A stretch of 64,000 bases of DNA from Dermacentor variabilis. Its lineage: Eukaryota > Arthropoda > Arachnida > Ixodida > Ixodidae. The stretch covers positions 5,336,000-5,399,999 of the forward strand of contig NW_027460346.1 in NCBI RefSeq assembly GCF_050947875.1, written 5' to 3'. Within the stretch, counting starts at the first letter, position 1. The number at the start of each line of letters is the position of its first letter. The translations under genes were made by a program, and so were the position numbers. A model generated the notes under the pieces. That model did not search any database. It was not told where the DNA came from and saw only the letters and a list, made by a program, of their open reading frames with translations. Below, in pieces: positions 34,501 through 44,202 of this stretch.

Positions 34501-35150
34501 CCATCGCGTTGTACAATTTATTCATTAAAAGTGTAATGCGAAAAATAGTTTTCCTTCAGAACGCTACTCACCGTCGTAAAATATTCGCTTTCCGTGTGCC
34601 GGTCTCTCCATGACGGCCGCACCCACCACTTTCGTTGTAGAGCGCAGCTCTTTGGCGTCCGTTCCTGGGTTTCGCGTCGTCGTCGTCGTCGGCCTCGTAA
34701 CCAGCTCCGCCCCCCTTTCATCCCCCCAGCGCTAGCAGCGACCGACTGATACCGCTGGATGCCGCTGACGCCGCTAGAGAGTCAAGATAACGTGACTGCA
34801 TAGAACACCGTCGCCGCCATGCAGAAAGAGGAGGAAAGGGTCCCCCCCCCCTGTTCTTGTGTGGCGGATAGGGTGCTCTTCAGTTGCCGACGCGCCGGTT
34901 ATTCGTTGTCCCTGAAACCAACTCCGCAGCTGGGGTTGACTCACTATCGGCGTCAGCGGCATCAGTCAGTCGCTGCTATCTCTTCCCTCCTCCCTTTATC
35001 GTGTTGTCCGCTTGCTGCGCGCGCTTCTGCCCCCATCGTTTGCCGCTGGGTGTACACGCCGCCCCCCTCCCCCCTCTTCCTGCGAGTCTCCGGTTGTCAA
35101 AGCGCCGGCTCGAACTTAATTCCTTTCTTCGCTCCTCCTCCAATGCAACC
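34501..35150. other. CpG-rich, pyrimidine-rich block, no firm gene
   Basis: Contains a CGTCGTCGTCGTCG run near 34675 and C-rich tracts at 34845 and 35065. ORFs on both strands are long because of composition. CCGCTGGATGCCGCTGACGC near 34751 is loosely mirrored by CGGCGTCAGCGGCATC near 34948, suggesting imperfect inverted structure. Confidence 0.3.
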
Positions 35151-35276
35151 CCTGTGCGGTGGCAATCAGAGAGCCAGATCGGTGGCGGCGGATCTGTATA
35201 TGTGCACCGCCCGAGCCGAAATTGCCGCTGCCGTTCGCCCTGTGCGGTGGCAATCAGAGAGCCAGATCGGTGGCGG
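35151..35276. repeat. 38-bp direct duplication
   Basis: CCTGTGCGGTGGCAATCAGA and the next 18 bases occur at 35151-35188 and again at 35238-35275, 87 bases apart, with no visible mismatch. Confidence 0.9.
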
Positions 35277-35283
35277 CTTGACA

Positions 35284-35489
35284 TAAAGACAAACAGCAAT
35301 TTCCTAACACTTATGCGGGAGAACATCCCGTTCCTCTCGCTCGTAACGCGTCCCACGGCTGTGACAACCTCGCGAGGCACTTGTATACATCTCGTCTTTG
35401 AGAATCAAGCATTGGTGTACCAAGTCGAACATATATCAGTCTATTTCTCCGACCACAAAGCTTCCTTCATGACTGTCAAGAACTGTTAG
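35284..35489 (+). pseudogene. C-terminal fragment of an endonuclease/exonuclease/phosphatase-fold protein
   Basis: The frame ends NFLTLMRENIPFLSLVTRP, then TSRGTCIHLVFENQALVYQ, HISVYFSDHKASFMTV and a stop. The SRGTCI(D/H)LVF...S-D-H-K pattern is the end of an APE-type endonuclease domain, with the catalytic SDH kept and the usual Asp of the CID motif replaced by His. Similar short pieces are abundant as transposon relics in ticks. The 5' part of the domain is not present, and the duplication just upstream marks a rearranged junction. Confidence 0.55.
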
Positions 35490-35567
35490 TGGAGTCTTTG
35501 TTAAAGGAATACGTGTGAAAAATAAAACAAAAATTCTGTGATAGCGCATACATGTGTTGCTCGATTT

Positions 35568-35660
35568 CTTTGCCTCAATCTATCGAAAAGGTGAAACAGC
35601 TTACTTTCTGCGCTCAAACTTCGCATTAGGAAGTAACGTAATCGTCGGTAATTTTTTCTT
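35568..35660 (-). repeat. Dispersed repeat shared with 13928-14015
   Basis: On the minus strand: GACGATTACGTTACTTCCTA, ATGCGAAGTTTGAGCGCAGA and GATTGAGGCAAAGAAATCG, the diverged partner of the copy at 13.9 kb. Confidence 0.6.
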
Positions 35661-35963
35661 TCCTCTTCTTCTGAATCCGAACCCTCTTTTTTTTTTAAGA
35701 AGAAGCAGTCTTCTGCGGCGGCCGAGGTCCACCATTGCGAGAATAGCACGTTCAAGAAACCAACACACCAACACTACTCGCCAAACATCGGGCACACGCG
35801 TGCTGCTACTAGACCGCAGTTGCCAGCACTTTTATGTGAATCCGTCCAAGTTTAGGGCATAGTTATGTCGCATTCACAAACTATTATTTATTCCGGCAAA
35901 CCATGACACATTAGGCTATAATTAACAAGAATAAACCACAATTTTTGTGTTCAACATAAAGAT

Positions 35964-37944
35964 CATCATCAGCCTGGTTACGCCCACTGCAGGGCAAAGG
36001 CCTCTCCCATACTTCTCCAACAACCCCGGTCATGTACTAATTGTGGCCATGCCGTGCCTGCAAACTTCTTAATCTCATCCGCCCAGCTAACTTTCTGCCA
36101 CCCGCCGTGGTTGCTCAGTGGCTATGGTGTTGGGCTGCTGAGCACGAGGTCGCGGGATCGAATCCCGGCGACGGCGGCCGCATTTCGATGGGGGCGAAAT
36201 GCGAAAACACCCGTGTGCTTAGATTTAGGTGCACGTTAAAGAACCCCAGGCGGTCAAAATTTCCGGAGTCCTCCACTACGGCGTGCCTCATAATCAGAAA
36301 GTGGTTTTGGCACGTGAAACGCCAAGTATTATTATATTAACTTTCTGCCGCCCCCTGCTACGCTTCCCTTCCCTTGGGATGCAGTCCGTAACCCTTAATG
36401 ACCATCGGTTATCTTCCCTCCTCATTACATGTCCTGCCCATGCCAATTTCTTTTTCTTGATTTCAACTAAGATGTCATTAACTCGCGTTTGTTCCCTCAC
36501 CCAATCTGCTCCTTTCTTGTCCCTTCACGTTACACCTATCATTCTTCTTTCCATAGCTCGTTGCGTCGTCCTCAATTTGAGTAGAACCCTTTTCGTAAGC
36601 CTCCAGGTTTCTGACCCGTAGGTGAGTACTGGTAAGACACAGCTATTATATACTTTTCTCTTGAGGGATAATGGCAACCTGCTGTTCATGATCTGAGAAT
36701 GCGTGCCAAACGCACCTCAGCCCATTCTTATTCTTCTGATTATTTCCGTCTCATGATCCGGATCCGCCGTCACTACCTGCCCTAAATAGATGTATTCCCT
36801 TACGACTTCCAGTGCCTCGCTGCCTATTGTAAATTGCTGTTCTCTTCCGAGACTGTTAAGCATTACTTTAGTTTTCTGCAGATTAATTTTTAGACCCACT
36901 CTTCTGCTTTGCCTCTCCAGGTCAGTGAGCATGCATTGCAATTGGTCCCCTGAGTTACTAAGCAAGGCAATATCATCAGCGAATCGCAAGTTACTAAGGT
37001 ATTCTCCATTAACTTTTATCCCCAATTCTTCCCAATCCAGGTCTCTGAATACCTCCTGTAAACACGCAGTGAATAGCATTGGAGATATTGTATCTCCCTG
37101 CCTGACGCCTTTCTTTATTGGGATTTTGTTGCTTGCCTTATGGCGGACTACGGTGGCTGTGGAGCCGCTATATATATCTTTCAGTATTTTTACATAGGGC
37201 TCGTCTACACCCTGATTCCGTAATGCCTCCATGACTGCTGAGGTTTCGACAGAATCACACGCTTTTTCGTAATCAATGAAAGCTATATATAAGGGTTGGT
37301 TATATTCCGCACATTTCTCTGTCACCTGGTTGATAGTGTGAATATGATCTATTGTTGAGTAGCTTTTACGGAATCCTGCCTGGTCCTTTGCTTGACAGAA
37401 TTCTAGGGTGTTCCTGATTCTATTTGCGATTACCTTAGTAAATAGTTTGTAGGCAACGGACAGTAAGCTGATCGGTCTATAATTTTTCAAGTCTTTGGCG
37501 TCGCCTTTCTTATGGATTAGGATTATGTTAGCGTTCTTCCAAGATTCCGGTACGCTCGAGGTCATGAGGCATTGCGTATACAGGGTGGCCAGTTTCTCTA
37601 GAACAATCTGTCCACCATCCTTCAACAAATCTGCTGTTACCTGATCCTCCCCAGCTGCCTTCCCCCTTTGCATATCTCCCAAGGCTTTCTTTACTTCTTC
37701 CGGCGTTGCCTTTGGGATTTCGAATTCCTCTAGACTATTTTCTCTTCCATTATCGTTGTGGGTGCCACTGGTACTGTATAAATCTCTATAGAACTCCTCA
37801 GCCACTTGAACTATCTCATCCATATTAGTAATGATATTGCCGGCTGTGTCTCTTAACGCATACATCTGATTCTTGCCAATTCCTAGTTTCTTCTTCGATG
37901 TTTTTAGGCTTCCTCCGTTCCTGAGAGCATGTTCAATTCTATCG
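35964..37944 (-). mobile_element. RTE retrotransposon copy, 5'-truncated, with target duplication
   Basis: A minus-strand copy of the RTE element at 51.3-54.3 kb, beginning inside the endonuclease-RT linker and ending with a short GATGAT tail. The 11-bp word AACATAAAGAT lies at 35953-35963 and again at 37945-37955, a direct target duplication. RT motifs are kept (IDYEKACDSV, GVRQGDTISPMLF, LRFADDIALLS) with Cys for Phe in motif A. Codon TGG of the full-length copy is TGA here at 36716-36714. Protein identity to the other copy is very high, so insertion was fairly recent. A Ruka SINE interrupts it. Confidence 0.92.
36100..36337 (+). mobile_element. Ruka-type SINE, copy 2, nested in the RTE copy
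   Basis: Head CCGCCGTGGTTGCTCAGTGG, B-box-like GGTCGCGGGATCGAATCCCG, and the same body as copy 1. The flanks repeat TAACTTTCTGCC at 36088-36099 and 36338-36349. The uninterrupted RTE element has this site once (GCAGAAAGTTAG near 54115, opposite strand), so the duplication is proved internally. Confidence 0.95.
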
Positions 37945-38074
37945 AACATAAAGATACACGAGTTTATTAGTCTTGTTTCTGACGTCAACACGGCGAACAC
38001 CGAAATTTGTCAAGCGACAATGGAAGAGTAAAAATGTGGGCGCAGCTCAGCGACTGACGCACGGCAAAGCTATT

Positions 38075-38164
38075 CGTACCACGTGTCTCGAATCGCCGCA
38101 TGCGGCAAGATGCACACGACGGGCCGTACGACCGATCGCACGGAAAATCGCACCATGTGTCCCC
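38075..38164 (+). repeat. CG-rich repeat, copy C
   Basis: CGTACCACGTGTCTCGAATC, CGCCGCATGCGGCAAG, GGCCGTACGACCGATCGCAC and GGAAAATCGCACCATGTGT. Same orientation as copy A, opposite to copy B. Confidence 0.75.
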
Positions 38165-38454
38165 CGCTTCATGCGGCAACCGGGCTCCTCTCGCGCTTAT
38201 TTCTGGAGACGCTGCACCATCTATTGGCGCTGTCGAGAAGTTCGCGCGTGTCCTCCGAGATGCAAAGCATGGCGTAACGGTGCCTCCGAACGGTGAGAAT
38301 AGTTCCCTCGCTTGCCGCACACCCAGTGGCGCATACTCAGCGAGCCGAGTTGGCGAGAGGTTCATTGGAAAGCAGAATGTGCCCGATGCATTCATGGTAC
38401 GGTTAGCAAAAGCGTGGTCATGAAAGGCGTTCATTTAAAAGCGGCACATACCCA

Positions 38455-38725
38455 TTGCATTTGTGGCGCAGGCTGCTAATGCGTCGGGTTGCTGTCCTCG
38501 AGGAACACTTGTGACGTGTATTCGATTTCAGTCAGCATGGCATAAATTTAGGGGATCGTTTTCATCATTGCAGAGCGGTACATTCCCTGTGGTACATACC
38601 TATTTACACAAGTTGGCGTCAAGGACGCTCATTGAAGAGCTGCACCCACTTACCGGCACATACGCAGTAAGCTAAGTTGGCATCAGAGGGGTTCGTTACA
38701 GACCAGCACAGACCGAGTGGAACAT
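38455..38725 (-). repeat. Dispersed repeat with TTGACGCCAACTTG units, copy 1
   Basis: On the minus strand the block reads TGTGCTGGTCTGTAACGAAC, CTTGACGCCAACTTG, ATGTACCACAGGGAATG and GACAGCAACCCGACGC. The plus strand at 60020-60440 repeats this series with some internal reiteration. No coding pattern. Confidence 0.65.
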
Positions 38726-39110
38726 CGCCATCGCTCAATCGCGATCATACCGTCATCACGCCGCCATAGTCGCATTGTTACCATGCCGCCTTTGTCACGC
38801 CATTTCCGTAAGTGCATCATTGTAATACAGTCGCTATTTATTCGCAGTCATATCGTACTCATTCCAGCTTCGTCGTCCAATTATCGCCACACCGTCGTCG
38901 TCATGCCGTCTGTCGTTGTTCCTTCTTCATTCCTTTGTTGTCATATACGGCCGTCGTCATGCCACCTCACTCACTGAACTGTTGTTATTCCACCGCAGTT
39001 ATTTGCAGTATCGTCACCCCGTTGTCTTCATGCTATTGCCATCATTGCGTCGTCGCCCCACAGTCGCCGTGAGCCGTTCGTGATCATATCGTCGGGGTCC
39101 CGGCGCCATG
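38726..39110. other. CGTC/CATC-rich simple block
   Basis: Many scattered CGTCATCGC- and GTCGTCATGCCG-like words give a degenerate trinucleotide-rich block. No gene. Confidence 0.35.
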
Positions 39111-39117
39111 TTCGCTC

Positions 39118-39230
39118 CAATCCGCCTTGGTTGCTTGTTGGCTATGGCCGCAATGGCGTTACGCTGCTACGCACGAAGTCGTGGATCAGAATCAGCAGCA
39201 TGACTGCTGTTGATTCTGATTTCCAGTGAA
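39118..39230 (+). mobile_element. Degenerate tRNA-like SINE head
   Basis: TCCGCCTTGGTTGCTTGTTG, then GGCGTTACGCTGCTACGCAC and GAAGTCGTGGATCAGAATC follow the Ruka head (A box, then B box) with many changes. The usual Ruka body does not follow. Confidence 0.5.
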
Positions 39231-39267
39231 TCCGGCTCGGCCTCATTTTGGTTGCTTAATGAATTAT

Positions 39268-39560
39268 ACAGGGTGCCCCAACTAAGGAGTAGTTGCGTTA
39301 CTCCAAGAAAACCTAGTGCATATTGCTTCCAGTACAGTGGAGCAGCCGCCAGTAATTATTTCGTCCCCGAAATTTAATCTGGTAACTACAATTAATTGTT
39401 TAATTCGAGAATACTGTCTTAATTATCAAAATGCCAATGAGGAATCTGTAGGCATCCCCAAATGACATGTAACTGCTGTGTTTTCAGCGACCTACTAGTT
39501 GTGTACAATTTTCTCCGACTGGCAAACAAACCTCAAGAAATATGAAAAATACCATGTAAC
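39268..39560 (+). repeat. Dispersed repeat starting TATACAGGGTG
   Basis: TATACAGGGTGCCCCAACTA opens a block with long AT-rich text. A related start, inverted, occurs near 56295 (TATACAAGGGGTCCCACGTA on the minus strand). Such ACAGGGTGTCCC-type starts recur in tick DNA; I cannot name the family. Confidence 0.4.
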
Positions 39561-40359
39561 TGCGCTCCCACCCGCATCCATGAAGCAGCGCTCTCAAATA
39601 ATTTGATCCAAAGCAACTCCATCGCCTGTCGGAAACCGTAGCCACAGCGCATCACCTTGATAACGGTACGGAAGCAGCACCAACAGCAGGTTTCACGGCT
39701 TTGCAGCTATCCCTTCCTCTCATGTCTACGTCACATGTATTATCCATCTCTCAAAGCCGACTGATCACATTGATAACAAAATCCCCCTTGACAACGCGGC
39801 CGAAGCACCACTCTGACCACGCACAAAATGCTAAAAGCAATGGAATAAGCATAGAATGTTTCGAAATCTCCACTTTGCTCGCACCGGATCGAAAGAGTGC
39901 GCGCGCAGCTATATACCATGCCAGAAACTTCCTTCGGACCAAAGCTGAATTAAGTGACGGACTTAAAGCGACCGACGTGTAGAGAAAAGGCAAAATCGGT
40001 GCGTTCAAGAAAGTAAATAACCAATTATAAATGAGCCGAATTGACAATTGGGACACCTGCACAAAAAAAAAGAAGAAAAAGAAACCATCAGATTTCAGTG
40101 TACCCTTATTATCTATGAATTTCGAAACGCCGTTGAACACCAGCTACTGCCTAGAGGACGCGTTCGAATAGTGCAGCTACGCCGCACTGAGACCGCTTCA
40201 TATCATCCTCACTGGCTTTCTTGGTCATATCCATCTTTTCTGGACACGTACCAACTAGCGTCCCAAGCGGCGCCGGCAGGAAGCTAGCGTGTTTTCAATG
40301 GAACGAGCGGGTTTTTCGAATAACAAAAGCTGCAGGTCGATTATTCAAAAAATATGCAG
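39561..40359. other. No recognised feature
   Basis: Short unrelated ORFs only. Confidence 0.3.
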
Positions 40360-40530
40360 ATCCTAAGCACTGCGGAAATCGATGTATGCGAAGCTTTCCG
40401 TGCTGGATGCTTTTATTGACGATAAGTAGTGGTGATGTTTACGGTTAAGCTTAATTTCTTCAACGTTTCGTCTAACACGAGAGTGACGAGTAGATGTTAA
40501 ACGTTACCATGCGGGCGCCAGCGCTATTTG
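40360..40530 (+). repeat. Dispersed repeat shared with 48714-48875
   Basis: Common words in the same orientation: GCTTTCCGTGCTGGATG, TTTACGGTTAAGCTTAATTT, TCTAACACGAGAGTG and GATGTTAAACGTTA. Non-coding. Confidence 0.75.
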
Positions 40531-40669
40531 TCTGTGTAGTACAAAGAACACGCAGGGAGAGGTGTTTGCTTGAGGCCTTGTTGTGCGCCATATTTCATAA
40601 CTTCTGAGAGGATTGAGCATAGTTATTGCCTCACATGGCAAATCGCATTGTGGCAGAAGTATTAAACTT

Positions 40670-40908
40670 GGATGATGGGGCTGGTACTTGCCAAAACCAC
40701 AATCGGATTATGAGGCACACCGTAGTGGCGGACTCCGGAATAATTTTGACACCCGTGATGGTCTTTAACGTGCCCCCAAATGTAATTCCACGTGTGTTTT
40801 CTATTTCACCCCCGTCAAAGTGCGGCTGCCGCGGTCGGGAGCAAATCCACGACCTCTAGCTATGCCATAGCCGTAGCTAGAGCTACCCCGGCGGTCACAG
40901 AAGTGTTG
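40670..40908 (-). mobile_element. SINE related to Ruka (minus strand)
   Basis: On the minus strand: a head CGCCGGGGTAGCTCTAGC with GGTCGTGGATTTGCTCCCG as B-box-like part, then GGGCACGTTAAAGACCATC, GAGTCCGCCACTACGGTGTG and CCTCATAATCCGATTGTGG. The body follows Ruka closely but the tRNA-like head is different, so it is another subfamily. No clear target duplication. Confidence 0.75.
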
Positions 40909-40929
40909 ATTTTACGGTCAACCGGTTTC

Positions 40930-41370
40930 CTAGTGTCGTCTGGACCCTACGATGCGCTTTAATTAATGCTGCTCTACTTCTGCACGCCCTGTGTAGTTTG
41001 TCCGCTTGGCATTTTTAATGGTGTTTATTTTTCAGAAATATCAGTAACGTACTGTTCCGTACCTTGAACTAAAGCTTATTCAATTTTCCCGCAGCTGCCG
41101 TCGTATAGTATTATTATTTACTTGCCTTCTCACGACACCCTAACCCCCCCCCCCCCACTCTTGTATTGGAACTGCCTCTTCTCTTCCCTCCTCCCTACAC
41201 TTCTATCTACGTCCCCTCTGGCCTCGCACGTTAGTAGAAAGGGAAGCACTACAGTTTCTGCAATGTTTTTGAGGGGAGTCACGGATAATTACAGCTGTCA
41301 AGAGGCTATTGTGGCGACGGTCAGGGAGCTGCAGAGGGCATTCTGCACAGTCGACGCGGTGGGCTGAAAA
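40930..41370 (-). repeat. Unnamed dispersed repeat, inverted partner of 8430-9027
   Basis: Holds GCGCTTTAATTAATGCTGCT, GTAGTTTGTCCGCTTGGCAT, GTATTGGAACTGCCTCTTCT and CAGTTTCTGCAATG in reverse orientation to the 8.4-9.0 kb copy. A run of 13 C (41144-41156) replaces a G-rich tract there. Confidence 0.7.
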
Positions 41371-42036
41371 CATAGCTCTCATGTAGCTGAATATTTAGCT
41401 ACAGCAGAGCCCAAAAGACCTCGCTCATCACAAGGCCTGCCCCCACAACCGACGCGTGCGTCTCCGGCGCCGCCAACGACATCGTAGTACAAAGTGGTTA
41501 CCAAGCCTAGTGCTAAATATTACACGTCCACTCTGCCCAACCGTATCATTCAAGAGGCTCTAGACGCCTGCCTTGAGACTTTACGATTTCCCCACCCCGC
41601 GCCCCCAAGGTTTCGCTCTACAGAAACCTACCAATACGGTCTCAGTATAGGTTACAGCTATGGCACTAGTTTATAAGCTCGAAGAACTGCAACAGATACA
41701 AGTCTCAGAAGAATGTGTCCTTCCAGTGCTGGCGTACTTCGCCAGTGGTACCGATTTAAGACGTTACGGGGTTAATGGCGTTGACCATGTGGAAGAAACC
41801 GAAAGGCACCTGCAGGAACTATCATGTTCCACACACAAAATCGTGGCTGCTCGCTACGTCGGCAGTGGTCGTACATGCCAAACCCGCTTCAAAGTCCTAA
41901 TTCTCCACCTTAACGTATCCTGTATTACGGCTGCGTACTGCGCCCGCGTCCACTCAAGCCTTCCCCTGTTTAGTGCTACTCTTGCTTTAGAAAGGGACAC
42001 ATGAAGTCATCCTGCTCATAGCCACCCAAGCACACC

Positions 42037-42843
42037 ATGGAGCCTGAACCATCAGCATCGTTTACATGCGGCCTATGCCAAACAAACGATCATGACATCA
42101 CATCCACGACGTGCTCCACGAAGTTTAAGGCCACTAAGAAAGCACGACAACGCCATTCTCGACAGCCAGCAAGGACCCCTCGACATCCATCAATGAAACA
42201 AGTCCCTGTGTACAACCGTTACGCCGTTGTGGCCTCGCTAGAAGAGGACGCTAGCCAGGTGACAATAGCAAGTACAGCGACAAGTGATGTTGCCACTCCT
42301 ACATTTAGCGCAGCTGTTAGGTCGTCCACTTCACCAGCAGAACGGGCATCACAATCGATAGAAGGCACGCCGCTTCCTTTGGCGAACGAAAAGTTCGAGA
42401 TCGATGATGCTCGCCTGGCACACCCTTGCAAAAGAAAATCCAACATCTCAAGGAACGCCGAAAAGTGCCTCGGCGTCGTCAAGACGGAGCGCGGTCGTCT
42501 CATTCGTCGTCGACGTTTATTCCTGTTCATGTGGCTAACCCGGCATCTATGTCGAAACCTCTTTCACCCCAAGAACTCTTTCGCTTCCTTGCGCAACAGC
42601 CCCGGCACCTCACCTCGGTTCTTCTGGCCAATCTTAACCTGTGATCGCTGCTACGTCTTCAAGTGTGCCAGAAGGCATCTGACAGTCGAAGTGCCGCGGC
42701 ATCGCTACGAAAGTCGGAGAGCTGCGTCAGCGTCTCAGCTATGGGATGCTGCGTGTTTGGACTCTACTGCTTCAAGAATACAACGGCCTGCCACCCATTT
42801 CAGGATGTGTGGCATACTCATCGCCTTCAACGTTGGACCGTAA
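42037..42843 (+). pseudogene. I-like ORF1 zinc-finger part, open for 268 codons
   Basis: Begins MEPEPSASFTCGLCQTND; the C-X2-C-X4-H-X6-C finger binds nucleic acid in ORF1 proteins of this clade. A Ser/Thr/Ala-rich stretch and a basic cluster (RGRLIRRRRLFLF) follow. The C-terminal third no longer matches an ORF1 pattern and runs out of frame into the endonuclease region, so the true ORF1 end has been lost. Confidence 0.5.
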
Positions 42844-44202
42844 GAGTGCTACGCCCGATGTCCCTCCAGTAAACGTTGCAGTTTTTGTAAGATGCCCTCT
42901 TCATCAGATCCGTGCTTATCTTGCATGGAGGTGTACTTTATTGCAAGAAGTCGTGGTAGTATTGGTTCGCCTCCAACGCACAAACGTTATCATCGTTTCG
43001 TACTCTGCCAGCCCCTACAGCGGTCGTGCGGCTCGGTTGTGTCTCGGCTGGTTGGCGCACCTACGAGAGAAACGTCCTGGTTGCCCTATTGTGGCAGCAG
43101 GCGATTTAACGCGCCCCACATCACAATTGTCAGAATTCTCCATTGGCTTCAGTTCCCTAACCGTGTCTGCACATTCGTCGAAGCCTTCCTGCGCGCTCAC
43201 ACCATCTCCATTCGTCTGGATGGCCAAACAGCAGGTCAGTTGGTCGCACATTGTGGTGTCCTACAATGATCTTTGCCCACATCAGTCCTTTTCAACATTG
43301 CCCTCCTTCTACTAGCTTGGAAGCTAGCGACGATACATTACGCACAGTAAATAATGTATGGAGATGACATCACTGTTTGGTCAGTTGATCCTGAAGTCTG
43401 CCAACAAGAACAAGCGCTCCAAGAGGCCCTAAACGTGACGCACAACTGGTGTGCTCAGATAGAGATTGAAATTTCCAAGGACAAGACGACGTACATGTCA
43501 CTGGCGAACAAGTATGGGCGCTGTCTACTGGCACTCCGGCCTTTTCACTTAATTCTGCATCAGCAACCACTGCCCGAGGCTTCAAGTCTTCGTGTAGTCG
43601 GCTTTGAAATGGATCTTCCTGATCTGCTTGGGGGACCATGGCTCAAGAATGCAAAGAAACAGGCCGCATAAACCATACAGTTGATACGTCGGATTGCGAA
43701 GGAATCTGGCGGAGTGAGCACCAAGATGGCTCGCCTTGTCTGATCTGTATTGCAACCACGACTCGTCTACGGAGCCAAGTTTCATCATCTCACGAAGGCA
43801 GAATGGGCTCGCCTTGAGGCCAATAGTAACGAAGCCATGCGGGCCATAAGGGGATTATCACGTCTCGCTCCATTGCCAACCCTACAGGCCGAGTCCCAGC
43901 TCAACACTATAGACGAACTCGTGCACGAATGTCGATGCGCGCCCGCCGTAAAGCCATTAAATTTCTGCTCAGTTTCTTCAATGGCCCGGCACATGGGACA
44001 CGAAATAGACAATCCAGCTTCAACGAGACCCGGCGTAGCGCCGTGGAATAGGGTATAATTAATTTACAATAAACCTCTTGGTCGTCCATATAGCCCGGTT
44101 CCTCACTAGGCGAATGCCCAAGCTTCCCACCTTCTTCGCGTCGACGATAATCAAGACGATACGACTCTTGTAGCGTACACTGATGCCAGTGTTAATGGCG
44201 CC

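Noticed and set aside
34819..35286. ORFs of 134-155 codons
   Set aside because: Composition-driven frames in a C-rich block; only the end of the 34884-35489 frame has a recognisable endonuclease pattern.
15583..38164. Firm call of Harbinger terminal inverted repeats
   Set aside because: Similarity continues beyond the supposed tips, flanking triplets differ (GAG and CCC), and a third copy is unlinked.
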